64,000 nucleotides of DNA from Acidovorax kalamii (GCF_002245625.1 NZ_NOIG01000001.1:248001-312000); one strand, 5' to 3'. Counted from the first letter of the stretch, positions 19,344-30,818 are shown. Numbers and translations are program-made. The notes: a model not told the origin generated them from the letters alone.

Positions 19344-19445
19344 TCAGCCCTTAATGGTCGTGGTTTTGGTGGTGATTGCGCGCACGGCCACGCCTGCCAG
19401 GGCGGCAGAAGCGGTGTTCAGGGCGAACGGGCGGGCGGCAAACAT
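19344..19445 (-). CDS. Putative Thr/Ile/Lys-rich leader peptide of asd
   Basis: A 33-codon ORF (ATG 19445, TGA 19344) lying between leuB and asd on the asd strand. Residues 23-31 read ITTKTTTIK, that is nine consecutive Ile, Thr or Lys codons; all three amino acids are end products of the pathway that passes through Asd. The pattern resembles the E. coli thrL leader. The stop codon is embedded in GGCTG-ACT-CAGCC, a small hairpin. A -10-like TACAAT (19454-19459) ends 8 nt before the ATG, so the peptide would be read from a nearly leaderless transcript; a GTG a few codons before the Ile/Thr run, preceded by AGG, is an alternative start. Too short to trust as a gene without conservation data. 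Confidence 0.5.
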   Translation of the reverse strand: MFAARPFALNTASAALAGVAVRAITTKTTTIKG

Positions 19446-19453
19446 AGAACGAG

Positions 19454-19459
19454 ATTGTA
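19454..19459 (-). promoter_or_regulatory. -10-like element upstream of the asd leader
   Basis: TACAAT on the minus strand, 8 nt before the leader ATG. No good -35 is seen at 16-18 nt spacing (CACGGT region), so this is a weak promoter call. Confidence 0.35.
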
Positions 19460-19554
19460 GCGGATAAGGCCCCATCACCGTGTTTTGAGCGCTTTTTGCC
19501 CAGATTTCCCGGGCCGGGCGATGCTTTCAGGACACAGCGGGATGGAGGCGCCCA

Positions 19555-19583
19555 TAAAAAAGCGCCGCAATGCGGCGCTTTTT
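19555..19583 (-). terminator. Bidirectional terminator after leuB
   Basis: AGCGCCGC and GCGGCGCT form an 8-bp stem with a 3-nt loop, flanked by AAAAAA and TTTTT. It sits 40 nt past the leuB stop and so separates leuB from the asd leader. Confidence 0.82.
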
Positions 19584-19622
19584 GGGGGGCGGGGCAGGCC
19601 CGGCAGGCCTGCGTCCACTGCA

Positions 19623-20699
19623 TCACTGTGCGGCCAGCGCCTTCACCACCGCATCGCCCATCTGCGCGGTGCCCACCTTGGTGGTGCCTTCGCTGTAGAT
19701 GTCGGGCGTGCGCAGGCCCTGCGCCAGCACCTTTTGCACGGCGGCTTCGATGCGCTGGGCGGCGGCTTCCTGGTTCAGGCTGAAGCGCAGCATCATCGCG
19801 GCACTCAGGATGGTGGCCAGCGGGTTGGCGATGCCCTTGCCCGCGATGTCGGGAGCGCTGCCGTGGCTGGGCTCGTACAGGCCCTGGTTGCTGCTGTTGA
19901 GCGATGCCGAAGGCAGCATGCCGATGGAGCCGGTGAGCATCGAGGCTTCGTCCGACAGGATGTCGCCGAACATGTTGCCGGTCACCACCACGTCAAACGC
20001 CTTGGGCGCCTTGACCAGTTGCATGGCCGCGTTGTCCACGTACATGTGCTGCAGTTCGACGTCGGGGTATTCCTTGTGCACGTCGGTGACCACGTCCTTC
20101 CAGAACTGGAAGGTTTCCAGCACGTTGGCCTTGTCCACGCTGGTGACCTTCTTGTTGCGCTTGCGGGCGGCCTGGAAGGCCACGTGGGCGATGCGCTCGA
20201 TCTCGGGGCGGCTGTAGCGCATGGTGTCGAAGGCTTCTTCGGCACCGGGGAAGTGGCCGTCCACTGCGGTACGGCGGCCACGCGGCTGGCCGAAGTAGAT
20301 GTCGCCCGTCAGCTCGCGAATGATGAGGATATCGAGGCCCGCAATCAGTTCGGGCTTGAGGCTCGAAGCGCCCACCAGCTGTTCGTAGCAGATGGCGGGG
20401 CGGAAGTTGGCGAACAGGCCCAGGTTCTTGCGCAGGCCTAGGATGGCCTGCTCGGGGCGCAGGGGGCGGTCGAGCTTGTCGTACTTCCAGTCGCCCACAG
20501 CGCCGAACAGCACGGCGTCAGCCGCTTTGGCGAGGTTGAGCGTGGACTCGGGCAGCGGGTGGCCGTGGGCTTCGTAGGCGGCGCCACCGACCAGGGCGGA
20601 CTCCATTTCGAACTTCAGGTCGAGTGCCTTCAGGACCTTGACGGCCTCGGCGACGATTTCGGTGCCAATGCCGTCACCCGGCAGAACTGCGATTTTCAT
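19623..20699 (-). CDS. leuB: 3-isopropylmalate dehydrogenase
   Basis: A 358-aa NAD-dependent oxidative decarboxylase of leucine synthesis. Recognisable by [13 protein letters not shown] at the N-terminus, [14 protein letters not shown], the Mg-binding Asp region [15 protein letters not shown], and the nucleotide motif [21 protein letters not shown] 20699 gives the family start ([10 protein letters not shown]). It is the last leu gene here, separated from leuD by a dispersed repeat, and ends in a strong terminator. Confidence 0.96.
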   Translation of the reverse strand: MKIAVLPGDGIGTEIVAEAVKVLKALDLKFEMESALVGGAAYEAHGHPLPESTLNLAKAADAVLFGAVGDWKYDKLDRPLRPEQAILGLRKNLGLFANFRPAICYEQLVGASSLKPELIAGLDILIIRELTGDIYFGQPRGRRTAVDGHFPGAEEAFDTMRYSRPEIERIAHVAFQAARKRNKKVTSVDKANVLETFQFWKDVVTDVHKEYPDVELQHMYVDNAAMQLVKAPKAFDVVVTGNMFGDILSDEASMLTGSIGMLPSASLNSSNQGLYEPSHGSAPDIAGKGIANPLATILSAAMMLRFSLNQEAAAQRIEAAVQKVLAQGLRTPDIYSEGTTKVGTAQMGDAVVKALAAQ

Positions 20700-20710
20700 T
20701 GGTTTGCTTC

Positions 20711-20766
20711 TATTTTGATAGCTGATTGGGCAATCTGGTTGCGCGCAAACGGCCATTTTGATGGGT
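20711..20766 (+). repeat. Dispersed TTTTGATAGCT repeat, copy 2
   Basis: Starts ATTTTGATAGCTGATTGG, contains GCGCGC, and ends GGCCATTTTGATGGG. It fills the gap between leuD and leuB. Confidence 0.6.
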
Positions 20767-20776
20767 ATTTTTAGGC

Positions 20777-21427
20777 TCAGGACACCATGGTGTGTGCCAG
20801 CCAGGGCTTGGTAGCCAGACGTTGGGCCTCGAATGCCTTGATCTTGTCGGACTGGCGCAGGGTCAGGCCGATGTCGTCAAAGCCGTTGAGCAGGCAGTAC
20901 TTGCGGAAGGCAATCACATCGAACGGGATTTCTTCGCCCTGCGGCCGCACCACCACTTGGCGCTCCAGGTCGATGGTGAGCTGGTAGCCGGGGAAGGCCG
21001 CCACTTCGTCGAACAGCTGGGCCACGGTGGCTTCGGGCAGCACGATGGGCAAGAGGCCGTTCTTGAAGCAGTTGTTGAAGAAGATGTCGGCAAAGCTGGG
21101 TGCAATCACGGCGCGAAAGCCGAACTGGTCCAGCGCCCAGGGCGCATGCTCGCGGCTGGAGCCGCAGCCGAAGTTCTTGCGGGCCAGCAGGATGCTGGCG
21201 CCTTGGTAGCGAGGCTGGTTCAGCACGAAGTCGGGGTTGGGCTTGCGCTGGCTTTCGGGGATGCCGGGCTCGCCCTTGTCCAGATAGCGCCACTCGTCAA
21301 ACAGGTTGGGGCCAAAGCCCGTCTTCTTGATCGATTTGAGGAACTGCTTGGGGATGATGGCGTCGGTATCGACGTTCTCGCGGTCCATCGGGGCCACCAG
21401 GCCCTTGTGCACGGTGAATTTCTGCAT
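20777..21427 (-). CDS. leuD: 3-isopropylmalate dehydratase small subunit
   Basis: A 216-aa swivelling subunit that pairs with LeuC to isomerise isopropylmalate. Typical motifs: [17 protein letters not shown] near the N-terminus and [20 protein letters not shown] in the middle. ATG 21427 gives the family N-terminus (MQKFTVHKG). The preceding small entericidin gene ends 14 nt upstream, so leuC, ecn and leuD look co-transcribed. Confidence 0.96.
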   Translation of the reverse strand: MQKFTVHKGLVAPMDRENVDTDAIIPKQFLKSIKKTGFGPNLFDEWRYLDKGEPGIPESQRKPNPDFVLNQPRYQGASILLARKNFGCGSSREHAPWALDQFGFRAVIAPSFADIFFNNCFKNGLLPIVLPEATVAQLFDEVAAFPGYQLTIDLERQVVVRPQGEEIPFDVIAFRKYCLLNGFDDIGLTLRQSDKIKAFEAQRLATKPWLAHTMVS

Positions 21428-21441
21428 GGCGTTCTCTGGTC

Positions 21442-21567
21442 CTACTTGGCGGCCCGCTCGATGGCGCTGCCGGCTTTGCCGATGTCCTGGCCCACGCCCT
21501 TGACGGTGTTGCAACCGGCCAGCACGAAGGCGAGGGTCAGTGCGATGAGGGTGACGGTGTTTTTCAT
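21442..21567 (-). CDS. ecn: Entericidin A/B family small lipoprotein
   Basis: A 41-codon ORF between leuC and leuD. The peptide has a Lys-containing n-region, a hydrophobic stretch, and the lipobox LAGC (FVLAGCNTV), then a short Gly/Lys/Ala-rich tail ([16 protein letters not shown]) typical of entericidins. A strong AAGGAG lies 7 nt before the ATG at 21567. Entericidin-type genes between leuC and leuD are familiar in Burkholderiales. Probably an outer-membrane-attached peptide; the toxin/antidote roles known in E. coli should not be assumed here. Confidence 0.85.
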   Translation of the reverse strand: MKNTVTLIALTLAFVLAGCNTVKGVGQDIGKAGSAIERAAK

Positions 21568-21579
21568 GACAAAGCTCCT

Positions 21580-23001
21580 TCAGGCAAATTGGCGGATGTC
21601 CACAAAATGGCCGTGCACGGCGGCGGCGGCGGCCATGGCGGGGCTGACGAGATGGGTGCGGCCACCGGCGCCCTGGCGGCCTTCGAAGTTGCGGTTGCTG
21701 GTGGATGCGCAGCGCTCGCCGGGCTCCAGGCGGTCGGCGTTCATGGCCAGGCACATGCTGCAGCCGGGCTCGCGCCACTCAAAGCCGGCGGCCTTGAAGA
21801 TCTGGTCCAGGCCCTCGCGCTCGGCCTGCTCTTTGACGAGGCCCGAGCCGGGCACCACCATGGCCAGCTTCACATTGCTGGCCACCTTGCGGCCCAGGTT
21901 CTTCACCACGGCGGCGGCTTCGCGCATGTCTTCGATGCGGCTGTTGGTGCACGAGCCGATGAACACCTTGTCGATGGTGATGTCGTTGATGGGCTTGCCG
22001 GGCTGCAGGTCCATGTAGGTCAGCGCGCGCTCGATGGCGCCACGCTTGTTGGCGTCTTTTTCCTTGTCGGGGTCCGGCACGCGGGCGTCCACGCCCAGCA
22101 CCATCTCGGGGCTGGTGCCCCAGGTGACCTGCGGCACGATTTCGGCTGCGTCGAGCTTGACCACGGTGTCGAACTTCGCGTCGGCATCGGAATGCAGCGT
22201 CTTCCAGTACGCCACGGCCTGGTCCCATTCCACGCCCGTGGGCGACAGGGGGCGGCCCTTGACGTATTCGATGGTCTTGTCGTCCACCGCCACCAGGCCT
22301 GCGCGCGCGCCACCTTCGATGGCCATGTTGCACACGGTCATGCGGCCTTCCATGCTCATGGCGCGGAAGACGGAGCCTGCAAATTCGATGGTGTAGCCCG
22401 TGCCGCCCGCCGTGCCGATCTTGCCGATGATGGCCAGCACCACATCCTTGGGGGTGACGCCCTTGGCCAGCGTGCCGTCCACCTGCACCAGCATGTTCTT
22501 GGCCTTCTTGGCCAGCAGGGTCTGGGTGGCCATTACGTGTTCGACCTCGGAGGTGCCGATGCCGTGGGCCAGTGCACCAAACGCGCCGTGCGTGCTGGTA
22601 TGGCTGTCGCCGCACACCACGGTCATGCCGGGCAGGGTGGCGCCGTTTTCAGGGCCGATCACGTGCACGATGCCCTGGCGCTTGTGCATGAAGGGGAAGA
22701 ACGCGGCGGGCGAGATCGTCGCCATGTTGTCGTTCAGCGTGGTGATCTGCTCTTTGCTGATCGGGTCGGTGATGCCGTCGTAGCCGTTTTCCCAGCCTGT
22801 GGTGGGCGTGTTGTGGTCGGCCGTGCCCACGATGGAGCTCATGCGCCACACCTTGCGGCCCGCCTCGCGCAGGCCTTCGAACGCCTGGGGGCTGGTGACC
22901 TCGTGCACCAGGTGGCGGTCGATGTAGAGGATGGAAGTGCCGTCCTCTTCTGTGTGGACGACATGCTCGTCCCAGATCTTGTCGTACAGGGTGCGTCCCA
23001 T
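21580..23001 (-). CDS. leuC: 3-isopropylmalate dehydratase large subunit
   Basis: A 473-aa aconitase-family enzyme carrying a [4Fe-4S] cluster. The ligands are seen as GSCTNSR and [11 protein letters not shown] near residues 350 and 410. N-terminal [15 protein letters not shown] and [14 protein letters not shown] are typical. The ATG at 23001 is 17 nt downstream of the LysR-type regulator, on the same strand; the regulator may control the leu genes. Confidence 0.97.
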   Translation of the reverse strand: MGRTLYDKIWDEHVVHTEEDGTSILYIDRHLVHEVTSPQAFEGLREAGRKVWRMSSIVGTADHNTPTTGWENGYDGITDPISKEQITTLNDNMATISPAAFFPFMHKRQGIVHVIGPENGATLPGMTVVCGDSHTSTHGAFGALAHGIGTSEVEHVMATQTLLAKKAKNMLVQVDGTLAKGVTPKDVVLAIIGKIGTAGGTGYTIEFAGSVFRAMSMEGRMTVCNMAIEGGARAGLVAVDDKTIEYVKGRPLSPTGVEWDQAVAYWKTLHSDADAKFDTVVKLDAAEIVPQVTWGTSPEMVLGVDARVPDPDKEKDANKRGAIERALTYMDLQPGKPINDITIDKVFIGSCTNSRIEDMREAAAVVKNLGRKVASNVKLAMVVPGSGLVKEQAEREGLDQIFKAAGFEWREPGCSMCLAMNADRLEPGERCASTSNRNFEGRQGAGGRTHLVSPAMAAAAAVHGHFVDIRQFA

Positions 23002-23018
23002 GGCGTGGCTTTCTACTT

Positions 23019-23996
23019 TCAGGTGGGGGATTGGATTTTAGTGTCGGGGGCTTGGTTCACTGGTGCCGGGCCGGGGTGTGGCGCGAGGTGTTCCACCAGC
23101 AGGCGCGCGGTGACGGGCAGGGCGTCAAAGTCGCGGGCCACCACGCGCAGTTCGCGGTGGGCCCAGGCGTCGGTCAGCGGGATGGCCTGCAGCTGGCCCA
23201 CGCCGCGCATCAGTGCAAAAGCCCGGTCGGGCAGCAGGCCCACGCCCAGGCCGTTGTCGATCATGCGGCACATGGCATCGAGCCCCGTGACCTGGATGCG
23301 CTGGCGCAGCGGGCGCCCGGCAGCGGCGGCGGCGGCGCGCATGGCCAGGCTGATGCTGCTGTTGGCATGCAGGCCGACGATGTCCCAGTCCAGCACCTCT
23401 TCAAAATTGATAGCTGCCTGGGCAGACAGGGTATGCCCAGAGGGCACTACAAGCATCAAACGGTCGGACCGGTAGGGGCGGCTTTGCAGGGCGGGGCTGC
23501 CCCCGGCGCTGGCCATGCCGATGTTGCAGATGCCCAGGTCGGCCGCGCCTTCCTGCACGGCGTGCAGCACGTCGCTGGAGAGGTGCTCCTGCAGGTCGAT
23601 CTTGATCTGGCTGTGCTCGCGCGCAAAGGCGCCCAGGTCTTCGGGCAAAAACTGGAAGATGGCCGAGATGTTGGCGTGCATGCGCACATGGCCGCGCACG
23701 CCGTCGGCGTATTCGCTCAGCTCGCCCTGCATGCGTTCGAGGCCAAACAGCACGGTGCGGGCGTGGTGCAGCAGGCTCTCGCCTGCCGGGGTCAGGGTCA
23801 CGCCCCGGCTGTGGCGGTACAGCAGGGCCGTGTCCACAGCGGTTTCCAGGTCCGACAGGCGCTTGCTGACGGCCGATGCCGCGATGAATTCGCGCTCGGC
23901 CGCGCGGCCGATGCTGCCAAGCTCGCACACCGCCACAAACAGTTGCAGCGAGGTCAGGTCAATACGGCGCGCAAAACTGCGCTCGGAGCTTTTCAT
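23019..23996 (-). CDS. LysR-type transcriptional regulator
   Basis: A 325-aa LysR-family protein. The N-terminal winged helix-turn-helix is visible as [35 protein letters not shown] in parts, followed by the linker and a periplasmic-binding-protein-like effector domain ([19 protein letters not shown]). It lies directly upstream of leuC on the same strand rather than divergent, which is unusual for a LysR regulator of its neighbour. Its target could be the leu operon or itself; an inverted repeat CTTCTC-GAAAT-GAGAAG (24008-24024) just upstream of its start is a candidate operator. Codons ~178-198 coincide with a copy of the dispersed repeat (23402-23461). Confidence 0.88.
   Translation of the reverse strand: MKSSERSFARRIDLTSLQLFVAVCELGSIGRAAEREFIAASAVSKRLSDLETAVDTALLYRHSRGVTLTPAGESLLHHARTVLFGLERMQGELSEYADGVRGHVRMHANISAIFQFLPEDLGAFAREHSQIKIDLQEHLSSDVLHAVQEGAADLGICNIGMASAGGSPALQSRPYRSDRLMLVVPSGHTLSAQAAINFEEVLDWDIVGLHANSSISLAMRAAAAAAGRPLRQRIQVTGLDAMCRMIDNGLGVGLLPDRAFALMRGVGQLQAIPLTDAWAHRELRVVARDFDALPVTARLLVEHLAPHPGPAPVNQAPDTKIQSPT
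23402..23461 (+). repeat. Dispersed TTTTGATAGCT-like repeat, copy 3, inside the LysR gene
   Basis: AAATTGATAGCTGCCTGGG at the start and GCACTACAAGCATCAAA at the end. It shares the TTGATAGCTGC core with the copy at 38481. It lies in the effector-domain coding sequence and stays in frame. Confidence 0.4.
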
Positions 23997-24007
23997 GGGG
24001 TGTTTGT

Positions 24008-24024
24008 CTTCTCGAAATGAGAAG
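24008..24024 (-). promoter_or_regulatory. Inverted repeat upstream of the LysR gene
   Basis: CTTCTC-GAAAT-GAGAAG, a perfect 6-bp inverted repeat 12 nt before the LysR start. Candidate autoregulatory site; no T-N11-A test or footprint was made. Confidence 0.35.
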
Positions 24025-24135
24025 GATCGTTATTTTCTCCCCATTATTCGTTGGTTGTCATCGCCATGCGAGATGGCTGGGTTGCCCGTCTGCGGTTTGC
24101 CCGCTGCGCAAGGGGGCGGGTTCGTTCACACCTTC

Positions 24136-25500
24136 TCAGGCCACACAGGTGCTGCCATGCTCTGGCACCGCCGCATTCCAGCGCAGTTCGTGTGCGATCC
24201 GCTGGCGCAGGTGGTCGGCGGCGCCCATTTCGCCATGCACCACATACACCTGGTCGGGCGCGTGGCCCATGCTGCGCAGCCAGGCGATGAGCTGGTTGCC
24301 ATCGGCATGGGCCGAGGCGGACGACAGCCGCACCACCTCGGCACGCACAGCCACATCCTGGCCATGGATGCGGATGGTCTTTTCGCCCTCGGCCAGCCGC
24401 GCGCCGCGTGTGCCCGGCGCCTGGTGCCCGGTCAGGATGATCATGTTGCGGTGGTCGCCCGCGTGCAGTGCCAGGTGGTGCAGCACGCGGCCGCCGGTGG
24501 CCATCCCGCTGGCCGACAGGATGACCATGGGGCCATGCAGCCGGGCCAGACCTTTGGACTGTTCCGTTGTCTGAACCATGGTGGCGCCGTGTTCCAGCGC
24601 TTGCACTTCGCGTCCACTCAGTCGGTGTTCCTGCATGTGGTGCTGGAACAGCCCGGTCGTGCTCACAGCCATGGGGCTGTCCAGGAACACCTTGAGCGAC
24701 GCAGGCACCACGCCCTGTGCCTTCAGCAACCCGATGGCGTGCAGCACAACCTGTGCGCGGCCCACGGCGAACACAGGCACCACGGCGATGCCCCCGCGTG
24801 CTGCCAGCCGCTGCAGCGCGGGGCCCATTTCATCCAGCAGGCCTTCGGACGGGTGCTCGCGGTCGCCGTAGGTGGATTCGATGAGCACCGTGTCGGCCGG
24901 GGGCGGCGCATCGGGCGGGTTCATGAGCAGGTCGTCGGGCCGCCCCAGGTCGCCCGAGAACAGGATGCGCCGTCCACCCACCTCCAGCAACACGCTGGCC
25001 GCGCCCAGGATGTGGCCTGCCGGAGAGAACGTCACCCGCCAGCCGGGCAGGGGCTCGAACGCCTTGTGGAAGGCATGGATCTGGAATTGTTTAAGGCAGT
25101 GCAGCGCATCCAGCCGGGTGTACAGCGGCAGGGCCGGGCTGTGGCTACTGAGCTGGTGGCGGTTGAGGAAGGCGGCATCTTCTTCCTGCAGGTGCCCGCT
25201 GTCGGGCAGCAGGATGGTGCACAGGTCGCGCGTGCCCGGCGTGCAGTGGATCGCACGGGTGTAGCCGTCGCGCGCCAGCAGGGGCAGGTAGCCGCTGTGG
25301 TCCAGGTGCGCGTGGGTCAGCACTACCGCGTCGATCTGGTGCGGCGTGACGGGCAGGGGCTGCCAGTTGCGCAGGCGCAGCTGCTTGTAGCCCTGGAAGA
25401 GTCCGCAGTCCACCAGCAGGCTCTTGCCGTTGTGGCGCACCAGGTATTTGGAGCCGGTGACCGTGCCCGAGCCGCCCAGGAAGGTGATGTTGACGTTCAT
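24136..25500 (-). CDS. Metallo-beta-lactamase-fold beta-CASP ribonuclease-like protein
   Basis: A 454-aa protein of the CPSF/Ysh1-like MBL family. Metal motifs: THAHLDHSGYLP (motif II) near residue 63, SPAGHILGAAS (motif III), FSGDLGRPDD (motif IV); then the beta-CASP domain with IESTYGDREH, and the closing SSASAHADG Zn-beta-lactamase-like RNA specificity motif. Relatives cleave RNA endo- or exonucleolytically; the substrate here is unknown. ATG at 25500 gives the family start (MNVNITFLGGSGTVTGS). Divergent from the lytic transglycosylase gene. Confidence 0.85.
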   Translation of the reverse strand: MNVNITFLGGSGTVTGSKYLVRHNGKSLLVDCGLFQGYKQLRLRNWQPLPVTPHQIDAVVLTHAHLDHSGYLPLLARDGYTRAIHCTPGTRDLCTILLPDSGHLQEEDAAFLNRHQLSSHSPALPLYTRLDALHCLKQFQIHAFHKAFEPLPGWRVTFSPAGHILGAASVLLEVGGRRILFSGDLGRPDDLLMNPPDAPPPADTVLIESTYGDREHPSEGLLDEMGPALQRLAARGGIAVVPVFAVGRAQVVLHAIGLLKAQGVVPASLKVFLDSPMAVSTTGLFQHHMQEHRLSGREVQALEHGATMVQTTEQSKGLARLHGPMVILSASGMATGGRVLHHLALHAGDHRNMIILTGHQAPGTRGARLAEGEKTIRIHGQDVAVRAEVVRLSSASAHADGNQLIAWLRSMGHAPDQVYVVHGEMGAADHLRQRIAHELRWNAAVPEHGSTCVA

Positions 25501-25744
25501 GCCGATGCCCCTTGTCCCGTTGTTGCCTTTTCCCCGGATTGCGGCCCCCAAAGACCGCCTGGCGGGCTTTCATGCTACGGCGCAGGGGGGCCGGGGGCTA
25601 CCGCAGGCGGGTGGATTCTTGCCTCAGATCAAGAAATCACCGCTGGCAATGTTTTTCTGTTGCAAATCCTCCAGCGGTACTACAGTGGGCAGCCCATCTC
25701 CTGATGCCCCGTCTTGGCGGGACCTTCATCCAACAGGTTGAGGT

Positions 25745-26689
25745 ATGCAGCCCCGGTTTTCCTTTCACGCCCATGGCGCCTTGCTGGCAATGGCTTTGCT
25801 GGCTGGCGGCTGGCAGGTGCGCGCGCAGCCGCTGGACGACCCGCCCGAATGGGCCGACGAGCCCCCTGTGCTGTCGCGCTGGCTGGAGGAGGGCTACGAG
25901 GCCGAAGTGCGGCGCCAGCCGCACCGCGCCGCGCAGCGCTACTGCGATGCCGCACGCTATGGCAGCGTGGAGGCCCAATACCGCCTGGGCCGCCTGCTGA
26001 TGCGGGGGCGCGATGTGGTGCCGGATCCGGCAGCGGCAGCCACCTTGCTGGCCCTGGCGGCGCAGCGGGGGCACGAGAAGGCGCGCAGCCTGGCCGAAGG
26101 CCTGGCGCCGGGCGAGCAGCTGCCGGACTGCCTCACCACGGGTGACGCCCCCCGGCTGGAGGTGCGCGATTCTGCCCAGGAGGTTGTGCCCCACGAGGTG
26201 GTAGACCGCTATGTCAGCAACCTGCCCGATGAAAAACGCCGCCACGCCGAGCTGGTGCAGCGGCTCGCACCCCGCTTCGAGGTAGACCCGCGCCTGGCAC
26301 TGGCCATCGTGCGGTCGGAGTCCAACTTCCAGGCCCGGGCGCTGTCGCCCAAGAACGCGCAGGGGCTGATGCAGCTGATCCCCGAGACGGCGGATCGTTT
26401 TGGTGTGCGCGACGTGTGGAACCCCGAGCAGAACGTGCGTGGCGGGCTGACCTACCTGCGCTGGTTGCTGGACCGCTTTGGGGGCGATGTGGCACTGGCC
26501 TCGGCCGCCTACAACGCGGGTGAGAAAGCGGTGGAGCGGCATGGCGGCGTGCCGCCCTACAGCGAGACGCGTGAGTACGTGCGCCGCATCCTGGGCTTTT
26601 ACCGCGCGCCCCAGCACGAGCGGCCGGGCAAGGCCACGGGGCTGGCCGTGCAGCCCGTAGCGCGCATGAAAAAACCGCCCGGGCCGTGA
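25745..26689 (+). CDS. Lytic transglycosylase (SLT domain) with Sel1-like segment
   Basis: A 314-aa exported protein. Signal peptide with hydrophobic ALLAMALLAGGW and likely cleavage after VRA; a Sel1/TPR-like stretch (AAQRYCDAARYGSVEAQYRLG) at ~60-115; then a soluble lytic transglycosylase domain at ~170-295. The catalytic Glu is in IVRSESNFQARALSPKNAQG, followed by GLMQLIP and ASAAYNAGE. It cleaves the MurNAc-GlcNAc bond with 1,6-anhydro product. The last 20 nt of the gene form one arm of the terminator that serves dnaJ on the other strand. Confidence 0.88.
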   Translation: MQPRFSFHAHGALLAMALLAGGWQVRAQPLDDPPEWADEPPVLSRWLEEGYEAEVRRQPHRAAQRYCDAARYGSVEAQYRLGRLLMRGRDVVPDPAAAATLLALAAQRGHEKARSLAEGLAPGEQLPDCLTTGDAPRLEVRDSAQEVVPHEVVDRYVSNLPDEKRRHAELVQRLAPRFEVDPRLALAIVRSESNFQARALSPKNAQGLMQLIPETADRFGVRDVWNPEQNVRGGLTYLRWLLDRFGGDVALASAAYNAGEKAVERHGGVPPYSETREYVRRILGFYRAPQHERPGKATGLAVQPVARMKKPPGP

Positions 26690-26703
26690 GGCCGAGGGCG
26701 GTT
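26669..26703 (-). terminator. Intrinsic terminator of dnaJ
   Basis: On the minus strand AACCGCCC and GGGCGGTT frame an inner GGCC/GGCC stem and run into TTTTTT. It overlaps the 3' end of the convergent transglycosylase gene. Confidence 0.75.
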
Positions 26704-26726
26704 GGGGGAGGGGAGCAGGTGCTGGA

Positions 26727-27872
26727 TCAGCTGAAGAAGTTCTTCAGCCGGTCCGTCCAGCTCTCGCCGCTGGGTGAGTGGCGGGCGCCGCCCTTCTTGA
26801 GCGAATCTTCCAGCTCGCGCAGCAGCTTGCGCTGGTGCTCGGTCAGCTTGACCGGTGTTTCCACCGCGATGTGGCAGTACAGATCGCCCGGGTAGCTGGC
26901 GCGCACGCCCTTGATGCCCTTGCCGCGCAGGCGGAACTGCTTGCCGGCCTGGGTGCCTTCAGGGATGTCGATCGCGGCCTTGCCTGCGAGCGTGGGTACC
27001 TCGATCTCGCCGCCCAGCGCGGCCGTGATGAAGCTCACGGGCACCTGGCAGTGCAGGTCATCGCCGTCGCGCTCGAAGATGTCGTGCTTCTTCAGGCGGA
27101 TCTCGATGTACAGGTCGCCCGGCGGGCCGCCATTGGTGCCCGGCTCGCCATTGCCCGTGCTGCGGATGCGCATGCCGTCGTCGATGCCCGCAGGAATCTT
27201 CACTTCCAGCGTCTTCTGCTTCTTGAGCTTGCCCTGGCCATGGCAGGTGGTGCAGGGCTCGGGGATGATCTTGCCCGTGCCACGGCAGTGCGGGCAGGTC
27301 TGCTGCACGCTGAAGAAGCCCTGGCGCATCTGCACTGTGCCTGCGCCCTGGCAGGTGCCACAGGTCTTGGCGCTGGTGCCGGGCTTGGCGCCGCTGCCGT
27401 GGCAGGTGTCACAGCTCTCCCACGAGGGGATGCGGATCTGCGCGTCCTTGCCGCGTGCGGCTTCTTCCAGCGTGATCTCCATGGCGTAGCTCAGGTCGCT
27501 GCCCCGGTACACCTGGCGGCCACCCGCACCGCGCCCACGCCCGCCCTGCTGGCCAAACATGTCGCCGAAGATGTCGCCGAAGGCCTCGGCAAAACCGCCA
27601 AAACCTTCTGCCCCTGCACCGCCGGGGCCGCGCATGTTGGGGTCCACCCCGGCGTGGCCGTACTGGTCGTAGGCGGCACGCTTTTGCGGGTCAGAGAGCA
27701 TCTCGTAGGCCTCCTTGGCCTCCTTGAACTTCTCTTCGGCAGGCTTGGCCGCATCCCCCTGGTTGCGGTCAGGGTGGTGCTTCATCGCCAGCTTGCGATA
27801 GGCCTTCTTGATTTCTTCGTCCGAGGCGTTCTTGGGAACGCCCAGGATTTCGTAAAAGTCTCGTTTGGACAT
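26727..27872 (-). CDS. dnaJ: Chaperone DnaJ (Hsp40)
   Basis: A 381-aa type I J-protein. J domain with the HPD tripeptide (MKHHPDRNQ), a Gly/Phe-rich linker ([18 protein letters not shown]), four CxxCxGxG zinc repeats ([32 protein letters not shown]), then the C-terminal client-binding domains. It stimulates DnaK ATPase and delivers substrates. 83 nt downstream of dnaK on the same strand; no own promoter is evident. Confidence 0.97.
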   Translation of the reverse strand: MSKRDFYEILGVPKNASDEEIKKAYRKLAMKHHPDRNQGDAAKPAEEKFKEAKEAYEMLSDPQKRAAYDQYGHAGVDPNMRGPGGAGAEGFGGFAEAFGDIFGDMFGQQGGRGRGAGGRQVYRGSDLSYAMEITLEEAARGKDAQIRIPSWESCDTCHGSGAKPGTSAKTCGTCQGAGTVQMRQGFFSVQQTCPHCRGTGKIIPEPCTTCHGQGKLKKQKTLEVKIPAGIDDGMRIRSTGNGEPGTNGGPPGDLYIEIRLKKHDIFERDGDDLHCQVPVSFITAALGGEIEVPTLAGKAAIDIPEGTQAGKQFRLRGKGIKGVRASYPGDLYCHIAVETPVKLTEHQRKLLRELEDSLKKGGARHSPSGESWTDRLKNFFS

Positions 27873-27955
27873 AGTGATTCAGAACCCGGTTGGAACAGGA
27901 ACGCCGCGCAGCCCCTGTAGGCATTGCGCGGCGGCTCGGGTCAACGGGGGCTCGC

Positions 27956-29908
<1,953 letters not shown>

Positions 29909-29948
29909 GATTTTTCTCCGAATGCTTGAATGGTTTGGATGGCTAGTA

Positions 29949-29976
29949 ACTTGTGGATAACTCGTGGGGGTTCAAG
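29949..29976 (-). promoter_or_regulatory. Sigma-32-like promoter of dnaK
   Basis: Minus strand: CTTGAAC, 13 nt, CCACAAGT, ~40 nt before the dnaK start. Compared with the sigma-32 consensus CTTGAAA-N13-15-CCCCATNT it matches well at -35 and partly at -10; the -10 resembles those of grpE and clpB. Confidence 0.55.
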
Positions 29977-30002
29977 TCATCCGCGCTGATTTATTTGAAG
30001 AT

Positions 30003-30554
30003 TTACTTCGGGGCCGTGACGGTGACAAGGGCCGGGCGCAGCACACGTTCGGCAATCACATAGCCCTTTTGCAGCACGGCCACGACGGTGTTGGCCTCTT
30101 GTTCGGCGGGCACCACGCTGATGGCCTGGTGCTGGTGCGGGTCGAACTTGGCGCCAGCGGCAGGGTTGATGGCCAGCACCTTGTTGCGCTCCAGGGCCGA
30201 GGTCAGCTGGCGCAGGGTGGCGTCGGCACCTTCGCGCAGCTGTTGCGGCGTGGCTTCCTTGATGGCCAGGGCGGCGTCCAGGCTGTCGGCCACAGGCAGC
30301 AGGCTTTCGGCAAAGCTCTCGATGCCGAACTTGCGGGCTTTGGCCACTTCATCATCAGCGCGGCGGCGGGCGTTCTCCGCCTCGGCCTTGGCGCGCAGGA
30401 ACTGGTCGGCCAGATCGGCGCTCTTGGCCTTCAGCTCGGCCAGCTCGCCTTGGAGGCGGGCCAGCTCGTCAGAGGCGTGGGCAGCCATGGCGGCTTCGAC
30501 TTCTTCGGGGGCGGGGGCGCTCTGGGGCGGGGTGGTTTGGCTGTGGTCTGACAT
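30003..30554 (-). CDS. grpE: Nucleotide exchange factor GrpE
   Basis: A 183-aa dimeric exchange factor for DnaK. A disordered N-terminus is followed by a long coiled-coil helix ([33 protein letters not shown] in parts), then the family motif [10 protein letters not shown] and the beta-domain [17 protein letters not shown] 30554 was chosen (MSDHSQTT) over an upstream in-frame codon because the family N-terminus and the promoter position agree. The promoter at 30592-30619 is 38 nt upstream. Gene order grpE-dnaK-dnaJ is standard. Confidence 0.95.
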   Translation of the reverse strand: MSDHSQTTPPQSAPAPEEVEAAMAAHASDELARLQGELAELKAKSADLADQFLRAKAEAENARRRADDEVAKARKFGIESFAESLLPVADSLDAALAIKEATPQQLREGADATLRQLTSALERNKVLAINPAAGAKFDPHQHQAISVVPAEQEANTVVAVLQKGYVIAERVLRPALVTVTAPK

Positions 30555-30591
30555 GTCTTGGTCTGAAGGTGAGTGAAACGGTACGCGCGGG

Positions 30592-30619
30592 ACTTGGGGG
30601 CATGCCGTCACAAATCAAG
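30592..30619 (-). promoter_or_regulatory. Sigma-32-like promoter of grpE
   Basis: Minus strand: CTTGATT, 13 nt, CCCCAAGT. The -10 has the four C's of the consensus. It lies ~38 nt before the grpE ATG, leaving a short 5' UTR. Confidence 0.6.
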
Positions 30620-30789
30620 GTCTGTACCAGGGATTTGTGATTCTGGGCCCTGCGCGCAGTGCTCCGTAGTGGTAAGCAAGTCGGTCCAACCCCGGGTATT
30701 GCAAGGGTTGAATATCCGTTCAGGCACCATCAGGCGCCTTTTATTGGACGCCTTTTGCGCGTGCCCAAGGGTTGACGGAAAACGCTGAG
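30620..30789. other. Gene-free centre of the grpE-rpsF divergent region
   Basis: Apart from the grpE and rpsF promoters I see no gene, RNA or strong repeat in this part of the 329-nt spacer (30555-30883). Confidence 0.5.
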
Positions 30790-30818
30790 TGTACAAGCGG
30801 CGGCGGCCGGGCTATAAT
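30790..30818 (+). promoter_or_regulatory. Sigma-70 promoter of the rpsF operon
   Basis: TGTACA, 17 nt, TATAAT. The perfect -10 is ~65 nt before the rpsF ATG. A TTGACG at 30772 is too far away (35 nt) to be the -35. Confidence 0.65.

Noticed and set aside
25680..25720. TTGCAA followed by TACAGT as promoter of the lytic transglycosylase
   Set aside because: The spacing of 15 nt is poor and both hexamers are weak; not listed as a feature.
30772..30777. TTGACG as -35 of the rpsF promoter
   Set aside because: Spacing to the TATAAT is 35 nt; TGTACA at 17 nt spacing is a better partner.
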